Assembly (NCBI GenBank): GCA_015499995.1 | Contig: JADNRV010000050.1 | Coordinates: 124,001-188,000, forward strand | Length of the DNA: 64,000 nt | Reading direction: 5' to 3' | Source of the DNA: Flammula alnicola | Lineage: Eukaryota > Basidiomycota > Agaricomycetes > Agaricales > Strophariaceae | In this document: piece after piece, positions 24,526-34,149 of the stretch | How positions within the stretch are numbered: position 1 is the stretch's first letter | Layout: every line of letters starts with the position of its first letter | Position numbers and translations under genes: made by a program | Notes under the pieces: model-generated | What the model was told of the DNA's origin: nothing | Databases searched by the model: none | The model's input: only the letters and a program-made list of their open reading frames with translations

Positions 24526-25102
24526 TTCAATTTGACGGCCTTTTGGTGGGTGGGTCGATTCGGCCTTCTCGGACACATTTTGAACATCATGTGAGCTGAG
24601 ATACGCAATCGGCGAACGTCACGTGTAATCCTCGCGCGACGCGTTCTTTCAATGTTTCGTTGCTATTGTCTGGTATTTGAGGTTAAGAAAGTGATTTAGA
24701 AATGTGAGCACCATCCAACCAGCATCGGAAATGCCAGCACGCACAGTTGCCACCTTTTCTGAAATTGTGCGAGTAGTCTTTCGAGTTGACACTGGGGTTG
24801 CCGATGGGACATTGGCATTGTGAGAGGTCCCCACAGGTCTGCATAGCACTTTTTTGACATCCAGGGATGATGATATTCTATTTTCAAGGTTACTACACTA
24901 ATACATAGAGTTCTTGCTTTTCTGTTGGCGGAACCAACGGGCAATGACATGAATTTAATGAAGCAAGTTCTACCAGTGCCTCAGTAGAGCGCGAAAAGAT
25001 TAGATTAGATGACTGATCTATGGGCACGTGATGTTCAAAATGTGTTGATTTTTGGCCGAGAAGGCCGAATCGACCCACCCACCAAAAGGCCTTCAAATTG
25101 AA
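24526..25102. repeat. 577-bp element with ~70-bp terminal inverted repeats (MITE-like)
   Basis: Left arm 24526-24593 and right arm 25025-25102 are inverted copies. From outside inwards each reads TTCAATTTGA, one variable base, GGCCTTTTGGTGGG, then TGGGTCGATTCGGCC, TTCTCGG and, further in, ACACATTTTGAACATCA(T/C)GTG. The right arm carries about 10 extra bases. The core has no coding region. No clear target-site duplication is seen, so mobility is inferred from architecture only. It lies 240 bp upstream of the NTF2-like gene start. Confidence 0.6.
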
Positions 25103-25665
25103 ACAGACCTTATATATAGATCGACTGTCATCTATTATTTGGTCTGTCGTGAGAGACTACAAACTTGCCGCGAAACTCCTCGTGTTTGCCCCGTGTCTCA
25201 AGCAATAAAATGAGAGAATACAACATACAACATGTTTTTGAAAATTTCGAGCCTATTGCATTGCAGATGGCATCGAAAGCAGCAAACGGTGTTGAAACAG
25301 CGCGAGGAATTGCTGATTGAGCGGGCCAACATCATATACCACTAAGTATGGTCGGTAAACCAAGTAGCCATCATTGCTCTGCCAAGTACGGTCACTCCAC
25401 GTTGGTTCAACGTGTACTTAATAAGAATATTGGCAGGTAGGAAATCCTCTGAATCGAACATAAGAAACTGCAGCAGAGACTCGGACATCTGCAATCTTTC
25501 GTGTTTTTCAACGAAGTTTGCTTCAATTTTCGAGATTCTGAATCGAGAATCACAGCTGCGGTCAGGTGTATGTGGATATAATGGCATAAAAGAGTCCTTA
25601 TGTACAAGCTTCGCCTGGTTAATATTGGTAGAAGGTAATTCGTTCGTTCGCATTCCAAGATAAGT

Positions 25666-26150
25666 TCACTGAGTGGTTACGACACTATCGGGCTCTGGAT
25701 CAAATACAAACCGTTTCTTCAGTGAACAGTAAACGTCAAGAGAATCCACAGAAACACACCGATGTAATCAATGACGCCTCCTTGCAATGCCAAACTCTGA
25801 AGGCTCTGGAGGAAAGAATCCGTGATAGTGGCAGAGAAACCCTATTAAACATATCTTCAGCGCCAAAATCTCTTGATCTCGAAGTGGGAATAAACCAACA
25901 TTGAGGATTCCGCCGTCCTCGTCATAGCGTTGCTTGATTTCACCACCTGCCAAGAAGATCAGTCGGGTTTGAACTAGTACTAGAGTCAGAAGCAGTCCTT
26001 ACCGGTTGCCTTCACTTCGTCTGCGTATTTCGTAATCTGTTCAGAGGTAACTCCGTCCTTGAACACGACGATGTATCTAGTAGTCCAGAATCAGCGACAT
26101 TTATCAACGACCAAGATAAAAGATGTAGTTAATACATACTTCCCAGACAT
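25666..26150 (-). CDS. proteinase inhibitor I9-like small protein
   Basis: Five exons (26140-26150, 26003-26076, 25900-25946, 25760-25841, 25666-25694) give exactly 80 codons plus stop, each join in frame with normal splice sites. The product starts MSGKYIVVFKDGVTSEQI, continues with GGEIKQRYDEDGGILNGFSA and ends VIDYIEPDSVVTTQ. That is the inhibitor-I9 / subtilisin-propeptide fold as in yeast Pbi2 and Pleurotus POIA1, which inhibits subtilisin-type serine proteases and can act as an intramolecular chaperone. No signal peptide, so it is probably cytosolic or vacuolar like Pbi2. An 11-nt first exon makes it easy to miss by automated annotation. Confidence 0.85.
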
Positions 26151-26378
26151 GGTATGATTAAGCGTGGTCGAGTCTGTAATGGTTCTGGAAGTTGGGTGAC
26201 GAGGAACGGGGGAATGCACAGTCAAGCGCAGGCTTATATAGCCTCTACGCCATAACGCCATGGAATTAGTGATAAGATCTAAATGGGCGGCCTTTTGGAG
26301 TATCAGATAATCGTGGTAAGACCCCTGTTATATCGGACCATACCCGTCATACCCGCGGGCCGCTCTTGTTTCTTGCGA

Positions 26379-26583
26379 TCTATCTTTCTGACTCTTCTCA
26401 CAACGTCTAAGTATTGCGTCTGGAAGCAAATCGCCCTCGGATCGTTTTGACGAGTTGTCTTCGCTACTGGGCGAAGGAATCATGTCCAGCATTTCCCTAT
26501 ATGGAGAAGACAAATCAGAAGTGGTATACGCCACCTTTGACGACCTTCCACCGTTGTTAAGAGCACTGGATATAGGCAGTGTT
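26379..26583 (+). pseudogene. decayed TTI2 exon fragment, copy 1
   Basis: About 205 bp nearly colinear with an internal exon stretch of the TTI2-like gene at 50988-51192. Shared landmarks include TCGGATCGTTTTGACGA, TCGCTACTGGGCGAAGGAAT and the end ATATAGGCAG. The frame is destroyed by a 4-5 bp length change near 26412 (TCTAAGTATTGCG for TCTGTTGCG). Neither intron nor flanking exons are present. It sits 60 bp upstream of the first F-box-like copy and its frames are non-functional. Confidence 0.8.
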
Positions 26584-26878
26584 CTGTGGGGAGTTAGTAA
26601 TACTCATAACCCAACTCGACAAACCGTCTAATCCAGTCATCATGTCCTCAGCATCAGCGACGTCCTTCAGCGAACTTTTCCCAGAGTTATTCCCCGTAAT
26701 CATAGGACACCTTCCACTTGTCTATCGCCCGTCAACCTTACTTTCATTGGCGCTCACTTGTCATCGTCTTCATGATATTGTATTTCCACAGCTTGTGTAT
26801 GGCCATGTACGACTTGTGGGAGAGGATCAAGCAATATCAACCTTGAACGCGCTGATCGCAAAGGCTGAACTCGTGACA

Positions 26879-28488
26879 CTCAGTAAATCACAAAAGTCCG
26901 GCTGACTCACGTATATGTTCGTTCGGAGTCTGGTTTCTGTATTTCAGTCATGTATCAGTCAGACGGTTGCAGACTGATTTGATGGCAACATTTTCTCAAA
27001 TATAACGTCTTGTAAAGGTCCGATAATAGTCGTGTTCTATGGTCAGGTTAGAGTTTGGTAAAAGTAATGAAATCGTCTTGTAGATTGTAACTGTATTCCG
27101 TAGTGGCCATACATGTCAAAGTACCATTGAGTCAGCCTCATCATCATCTGAACCTTCTCTGTCTTCTACTACAAGCTCATTGTTCTCAATTCCGCATTCC
27201 TCAGTATGAACATCAGAAAAAGTGGAGAATGGTAATCCGGTCTGAGCAATGGTAGTGTTGAAAGGCTCGAAACCTGCAGTGAATGTTGGACTCGAAGCCT
27301 TCAAGAATCGGAAGATGCATCGAAATCTTCTAAGTCAAATGAAACTCCGATGCACGTGACCTTGTTGATTGTGGTTGAAGTCGTTGAAGTTTGAACTTCG
27401 TCTCTTTCTGAGTCTTTCAACCACCTCACCGCCACCACGATGACAACCACGAAGGCTTGTCCTCATCACTGCGCTGCCCAATGGCAACAAAAAAGAGGTA
27501 ATGAGCACCCTCGTCACAATCTCGCTGCCCCGTATGCTACCACTAACCCATTCCAACCCCATTTCGTGCAGGAAACGGAGCTTGAGGCTGTCATCTCGCC
27601 CTCGCCCCCTTATTTGAGCAGCACAGGAGCAACTACGCGGCCTATGCAGCCCCACCCAATCCCACCGCCACTTCGGACGACCTGTGAGTACAAACGAGGA
27701 CCATGAATGGAAGGGCCACCGGACAGCAGGTACGTCGCAGAACGGCCCAGCCGACAAAACACGGTATGTTTTCGGCCATGAGAATCTCTGTATTATGCAT
27801 ACTGATCATAAGGTACGCCACCGGCGGTACCAGATCTTATTTCCTCTATCTTGAAAGACTCGCGCTGCTGTACTCAACCGGCGTCCATTTGCCTCGAGTT
27901 CCAGAAAATGGTTCGTCGAGACTGTCTTTTCACCGTAGCTGCGCTCATTATGTTTTTTTAGCTTGACGAACGGAGAGAAGGCAAGAAGACCTCATCTGAA
28001 AATATAACTTGAGTATCGGACTCCAGAGATTCTTATAGCTGTTTTATTCCTGTATTCTTATGCTCATATTGTTGTTTAATTTACATCTATCATAATATAC
28101 TTTTGTGCTATGGAATGGCAGCAGTGGGAAAGCGAAGACTATTAACTGTCAAATACCGGACACTTACCGGACTTGAGCTGACTATGACCATATGCATAAC
28201 TGACTGCGCCCTGACTAGTAGAAACAAGGGACATGACTATACACTGACTTCGAAAAGACAGAAATGAGAGGAACATGACTATAAACCTGACTTCAACTTG
28301 ACTGTAAGGATGGCCGTGGGTGGCTTGGCAAGGCTTGGCACCTTACACAGCCTGACTTACCCATGAGTATTCTGGCAGAACCCTAGTCCGACTATAGTCG
28401 ATACAGACGACAAATTGGTCAGGTAATTGTATACTCGACTATTCTCGAACATTTAGCTTACATACACCTGATTTTTGGATTTACTGAG
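26879..28488. mobile_element. 1610-bp non-autonomous TIR transposon in the F-box copy
   Basis: Both ends carry the inverted terminus CTCAGTAAATC (similarity extends to about 18 bp). The 7-bp target duplication CGTGACA occurs at 26872-26878 and 28489-28495. The intact paralogue shows the uninterrupted site (near 34380). Subterminal DNA on the right repeats TGACT/CTGACT motifs (28180-28360), a usual transposase-binding style. No transposase is recognisable, so the element would need a helper. The 7-bp duplication does not point firmly to one superfamily. Confidence 0.8.
27440..28010 (+). pseudogene. possible captured gene fragment inside the transposon
   Basis: The centre of the transposon has intron-like signals and patches of protein-like frame: MTTTKACPHHCAAQW at 27440; a patch reading HRSNYAAYAAP; and RCCTQPASICLEFQKM followed by a GTTCGT..TTTTTTTAG intron and LDERREGKKTSS before a stop near 28010. 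The patches cannot be joined into one frame without a premature stop, so I read it as a decayed, possibly captured host gene. Family not recognised. Confidence 0.3.
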
Positions 28489-30130
28489 CGTGACAGAGGA
28501 AGATATCCAAAAGCAAGGAAATCCTTCTCCCAGCCACTGCATCCGCCACTTGTGCATTGATTCTTCGATAAAAACACCAATCCGTACTCCAGGTTATTCC
28601 GTCAATGCACTTCAGAAACTCATAGATGTCGATGGGTTGCGGCATCTCTCAGCTTTGACTCTTCAGGTCTTTGGCTATTGGGACGGGACAGAAGGGAACA
28701 ATCCAACGGACGACTTCCTCAAACTTCCCTCGTCTTTCGGTACAAGCTTGAAGACAAAGTGCCCCAATTTAAAAACCTTGCATTTGTCCTATTTCTCGCA
28801 GGAATTTGGGAAGGAGTGGATAGAGCCTGAGATTTTCTCATTCGAGGTATACATTACGGTCTTATCCGCCTTCCTGTTCTGACCTAATCTTTCTTGCTAG
28901 AGTCTGACCAGCATCCGCCTTGAATGCCACTTACTCAGCTGTATGTTATCAGAAGAATATTTCAATGATCCACTGCTGATATCGTCATAAGACCCACTAC
29001 CAATTTCCATCAATCTTTCACAGCTTCCGCCAAATTTACATACCCTCGAGCTTCGACTCCGTGATGCTGTAGGTTACTTAGAAATCGATGCCTCTAGCCC
29101 TGGCGGACTTCTTGGCTGCGTTATTCCAAACCTCCGCACCCTCATCCTCGACAAGTTTTTTGTCTCTGATTCCGTCTCCACGAACACCTTCTGGAGGGCT
29201 CATCCCCGTATCGAGCGCCTCGAATTCTGGCCTGGCATGAAGGGGAACTGGTTCAATAACTTTGAAATCGGAATGCTCTCAAACCTGAAATATTTGCAGG
29301 TGAGTAGGTTCTGTAGCATCCGACTTCGAAACATATTGACAGATTGTGTGGTAGTGTAACGTCAACCACGCTCTTGTCCTCCTTCCTCAAGTATCAAATG
29401 CTCTCATCAGACTCAGCCTCTGGGAGACATACAACGCACAAGGCCCATACCTCTTGCGCGTGGTTGCTCAGAATGAAATTCTTCCCGCTCTCCGCAGTCT
29501 CGGAATACAACGCGAATCGGGGAACAGCCCAAAGCCACGAGAGGGGCACAGGTGGCGGGAAGATGAGAACGGAGTCGTGTCGGAAGCAGATGCGAAGAGG
29601 CCGGCCAGGCAATTCGATGGCAATTATATTATGAGTCTATCGAAGGCTGCTCCAAACCTGGAGGAACTAGAACTCACGGGAACATCGGATGACACTTTGG
29701 TGAGTTTCCTTTCATTTTTCGGTGCTTGTTGTCCGTCAGAACTAATTCAATGCAGAATTCCATCACCGCCTCCTTATCCCGGTTCCCCAAGATACAACGT
29801 CTCATCCTCTCAGGCGGTATCAAAGGCTACAAGAGAGCCTTCTTCGCACGTTCTGAAAACTGGGAAGATTACGCTGACTACGATACCAGTCATATCGCCG
29901 AGGAAGATTATGGAAAGTATGCTCCAGAGACCTTTGACGAGGCCGCACGAGATCTAGCGGATGGTTGCCGAACGTTGGATATTGTAACAATGGGTAATAT
30001 TTTTGGGGAACTCTTGATTGAGGGTGGACTGAGTGCGAAGATTATTAGAAAGTGTGACGGAGGTGCAGTCAAGGAGGTGAAGAGAATCAGAGCTTGGGGT
30101 AATATCATTGGGAAGGAGGAGGAATGGTGA

Positions 30131-30641
30131 TTCCTTACATAATAAATTATTATTTCACGTCCGGCTGTTTCGTGAATTCTCCAGCCAAGCGAACAGTGTA
30201 TGAATGTATTTCATATTCAAAATCAATTTGTCCTAGGCGAATTGCGAGGCTAGAAGAGGTATAGAAGAGGTATGTCGCCACTGGTCGGGGTTCCTATTGT
30301 TAGTCGTAACTAAGTATCGCAGCGCTATTTGAGACGCAGAATCCGGCATGAAAAGCTGCCAGAATGCCAACGGTAAAGTCCTTCATTGGTTGGAATGAGC
30401 AGTTTAGAACGGACTTGACCTAATAGTCAGGAGAAGCACATGTTTGTGTGCTTCCAAGAACAATCGTGCTGTCCGTCAAATTTGTTCAATCGCGAGCTGA
30501 GGCTTGCGATTAGTGTCAATTACTTCGCTCGCCACAGATGGAGGAAAAAGCCGACAAAACTGCCAGAGCTATAAATCGGCGAGTGTAACAACGTTGGAAT
30601 GCCCAAGTTACCCAACTTCAGTGTATCACACCACGCTCAAC
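30131..30641. other. spacer, promoter of hydrophobin-like gene
   Basis: The duplicated block ends near 30155. The remainder should be the promoter of the next gene. No repeat or RNA gene seen. Confidence 0.5.
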
Positions 30642-30991
30642 ATGAAATTCGGATTTGTTTCCTCGATTGCTGCTGTCTTCCTTTGCATTCCGCTCATGGC
30701 GGTTGCCCAGCAGTGCAGACCTATGTGCTGCGATGCCGTTGTGGCTTCCATTTCACCCCCTGGAAAAATTGGCAGTAAGACGACAATCAGACACACTACA
30801 TTTCCGTGGCACTAGCTATCGATCACGCAGTCCACTGCACCCTGGGTGGTATCGACTGTGGTTTCAGCGGTCAAGTACGCGCATGCTGCGCTCGCCTGGT
30901 ATGTTTTTAGATGGTTATCCATTCAGTAAAGCTGAGAAAGTATTCCTAGTCCTTCGGCCCGCCACCTGCGACCGGGATCGGGTGCGAATAA
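30642..30991 (+). CDS. hydrophobin-like small secreted cysteine-rich protein
   Basis: Exons 30642-30774, 30816-30898 and 30950-30991 give 85 residues. A clear signal peptide (MKFGFVSSIAAVFLCIPLM, ending near VAQ) is followed by eight cysteines in the order C-CC-C-C-CC-C: CRPMCC, HCTLGGIDC, QVRACC, TGIGC. That order is diagnostic of hydrophobins, surface-active proteins coating aerial hyphae and fruit bodies. Spacings are unusual: C-x3-CC-x21-C-x6-C-x8-CC-x14-C, where class I members usually have 5 or more residues between C1 and the first CC. The first intron is only 41 nt. So it is a short, divergent member or a hydrophobin-like relative. Confidence 0.6.
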
Positions 30992-33684
30992 ACTCCTCGC
31001 CTCGGTGGTGTGGTGCATGCTGAGAAAGATCGAAAGTCAACATAGCAAATTATATGACAGTCGTGTCCTTTTTGTAAACAATGCAATTTAAACGTTGAAT
31101 TTGAATGTCGAGGAAGGCGACGACATAAGTAGAAGCAGGTATATATCATCGAAAAATGCGTACCATCACCAACTGGGGTATGCTGGAGAACCGAGGTCAA
31201 AATGATAGAAGAGTTCCGGAGCGAACAAAATCGACGGTTTGGCAGAACCAGTATGCCCCGTCTCCGCATTGGTCGCCCTGACATTCAGCCCGACTTCCTC
31301 CTACCCTTTTCTGCCTTGCGCCTCCTCTGACAATGCTTCGTCATCTTCCTGCCCCATCTCCAGTCGGTTGTCGAACTTTCAAAACAACGCAGCGGCGAAG
31401 ACCTGCTGCACCGCCCGCTGTGTTGTAAGCTGCTGAATAAGGCAGCAATTGTGTTCAGGTTCTCAAGTTTTCGGCCCGGAAAGGCTTGCTCGAACGGCTT
31501 GAGTCGAAATCTCCCCAGTAGAGCACACGTAGGGACCCACGTCGCGTCACCACGCGAAAAAAGGGACAGGTTCCCCGTTCACAACTTCACGCGTGGGGTT
31601 ATCCTGAACGGGCCGAAGCGCTGAAACGAATTCGCAGATGATGACCAAGAGTGGGGCATGCGATTAAAGAAGATTCGCGACATATTATGCAGATAAGAAC
31701 GTTGAGGTATCGAACGATTAATCATCGGTGGATGCACTGACAGTAAATGAAACCGGGAAGCAGGGAGTTTGAGCTTGAGAATGGTCGTCTAAACCTACCA
31801 GAACTCATTCCCAGCAGCTGGGTAACCGGAAGCTGAGCTTTGGAAGGAGTGAGAGGTCGGGAGTAAAGGAATAAGGAAGAGCAGTGACAGCCTGAGTGGA
31901 AGTCGTAAGGTGTCGGAAGCGCTGCGTTGGCAGTGGATGGGAAGAATCACGATCGTTTACGTGCCCTGGTGGGTATTTGGTGTTCGGCGTCAACATTCCC
32001 TGTGGGCCTGAAGAACGAACTGCCGCTGGAGGCGTGGTTGAGGGTGACAGGTTGCGATCTTGGATTGAGTCGTCACCGAGCCCAATCAACCATGCCGACC
32101 TCCTCCCGCTCCCACAGATCGGAATCCACTCCCAACCACGTTCAGCTACTACCTGTCGTCCAAAACCCCCGTCGTGGTGCAATACCAACGTCGTAGAAGA
32201 ACGGATCGACGAGCTAGGGTCTCCCTGCACAGACCCAAAAAAATAGGCGTCTCGTTAATCCAGGCGCTGCGGGGCGATGAGCCATCAAATTTGGATGGAA
32301 GGAAGAAGCGAGCAGCAAAGTTGGAGGTGGAGACGAGTGAGTATATTCTCGGCGGTGTAGGAGATATATGTCATATTGTTGAGACCAAACGACGGTTTAG
32401 ATGGAGAGAGCGTCGAAAACTTGAGTACGTTGGTTGCGTGATCGGCAACGATGAGGGCGGCGATGAGGACCATAACCAGGCAAGCCTGGTGCTCTGGTTG
32501 GGAATGAGTCCAATCCTGTTCGATCCACAATTTCGTTCTTCTCTCGGCTCCTGGTCCCCCTAATGCAGTTGATTTGGTCCCCACACCGGCTCGGTCGAGA
32601 AAGGTGGGTGTTGAATCGAGTTGCGACTGAGATGATGGGCTGGTTCATTCATTGAGAAGGGCGGTGGGTCATTCGTACGCTGAGGCGGTGTATTAGCGGG
32701 TACAAAGGGCGCTTGATGAAAGTAATGCTCACGATTTGATGGGCCTAAGCACAGAGTTCATAGTTATGCGGAGGCCAGCCTAGTGGGGGTCTGACAACCT
32801 GGAGGCGAGACTGAGGCCATGGAACATGGTGCCGATGGCGAGCCTCGATACTCGCTTCAGGAAGACCGTGTAAAGGGGGAATCCACCACTGGAGTAGTCA
32901 GTGCCCGAAGCGACGACACGGGGCTAAGTTTCCTATGCAATGCCTGTCGAAGAAGTCCTCAGTGGGACTATCTATGTTGCACGGGCCAAGGAACGTATTT
33001 ATTGCGTGTACAGCGGCCAAGAGGGCGACTTTCAGCCGTCTCGACGCGCTCTACACAGGAATGTGGACGCGTCTCACCATGACGCGTGGAGTCCACGAAA
33101 ATCTATGAAAATATGGAGTTCTATAGTGATAAGATCTAAATGACAACGTACTTTTGGAGTACGCCTGACGCACCGATAGACTGCTGTTCGTCGTTTCGTT
33201 TCGGCTGCTTGAACCTGTGGGTGAACTTTTGCTGGTTTGGTGGGGAGTCTCTCCTTCGCACATCGAGTTCGGTACAACGTAGAAATATGTGTCGTTAGAT
33301 TCAGAGGCCGTCACTATCGATAATGGTGTGCTGCCCATGGAGGAGGCGAGGGTGTTCCACTGTCTTTTAGGGGCCGGGGTAGACGGATGTTCGTCATTCA
33401 TATGTTTCTTGGATTGCCTTCTCGGAGGTGGGGGGGACAGAATTATATTGAAAAGCTCCTGAAGGAAGTGAAATGAGCGTGGTGAGGTCGGATGGCATCA
33501 TGGGGTATAATCAAAAGACGCGACGGTACGCGTCTTCGTTTGGGCTAGTCACATGACATTTTCGTGGGAATACTTAAATGTGCATCTGCTCTTCTCGTCT
33601 AGGAGCAGACTCCATATGAAGTGGATCGACTCATCATCAACTGAATATCGGTAGTTTACGAAGGCTGCCTACGGGAGACTACGT
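30992..33684. other. 2.7-kb gap with degenerate sequence
   Basis: Open stretches occur at 31896-32246 (+), 32285-32584 (-) and 33051-33480 (-), but no domain was recognised and joins are not supported. The minus-strand stretch at about 33100-33470 stays open for some 120 residues and is rich in Ser/Thr/Pro. A short match to the upstream edge of the duplicated block (GTGATAAGATCTAAATG, near 33126) shows the duplication began here and was later separated from the rest by inserted DNA. Confidence 0.4.
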
Positions 33685-33875
33685 CTATCTCTCTTCTCAC
33701 AACGTCTATTGCGCCTGGAAGCAAATCGTCCTCGGATCGTCTCACGAGTTGCCTTCGCTACTGGGCGAAGGAATCATCTCTAGCATTTCGCTACATGCAG
33801 AAGACAAATCAGAAGTGTAGTAAACCACCTTTGACACCCTTCCACCTTTGCTACTTAAGAGCACTGGATATGGCA
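33685..33875 (+). pseudogene. decayed TTI2 exon fragment, copy 2
   Basis: Second relic of the TTI2 exon at 50988-51192, sharing TTGCGCCTGGAAGCAAAT and CTACTGGGCGAAGGAATCAT. It carries its own lesions: GTAGTAAACC replaces GTGGTAAATG of the source, giving a stop, and small deletions occur near 33745. It lies 275 bp upstream of the intact F-box-like copy. Confidence 0.8.
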
Positions 33876-34149
33876 GGAGCTCCGACTCTGCGATGCCTGC
33901 ATAAATAAATTCGGTTACTCCGTTGGCACATTTGGCACGATCAATCAAACGCCCACCGATGGGCGGCCGGTTGCATATGCAATCTAGCCTAGCCGTGACA
34001 GTGGGTCAGACTTATCACAGCGAGGCTGCTGACATTTTGATGAGACGTTGCGAATCAAGATGGCGTTCTAGTAAGTACAGATTTTGATTCAGCACTTTTA
34101 TTTAATTATACTCACAACACAACTCGACAAACCGTCTAACCCAGTCATC

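Larger units (their letters stand above)
26642..30130 (+). pseudogene. F-box-like gene copy 1, disrupted
   Basis: Paralogue of the gene at 34150-36012, with the same exon plan and very high similarity throughout. Exon 1 opens MSSASATSFSELFPELFP with an F-box-like helix (LTCHRLHDIVFPQLVYGHV). It is interrupted after 26878 by a 1610-bp transposon and resumes at 28489. A second lesion is independent: in exon 4 the codon CAG of the intact copy is TAG here (29352-29354, I-V-W-stop), in the same frame. Later exons remain open to the stop at 30130. If the transposon were spliced out, the TAG would still remove roughly the last 240 residues. Likely not functional, although the 5' part could be transcribed. 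Confidence 0.85.

Noticed and set aside
31896..32584. Overlapping 100-140 codon frames on both strands
   Set aside because: Composition-driven open frames on both strands at once, with no domain, splice pattern or conserved motif.
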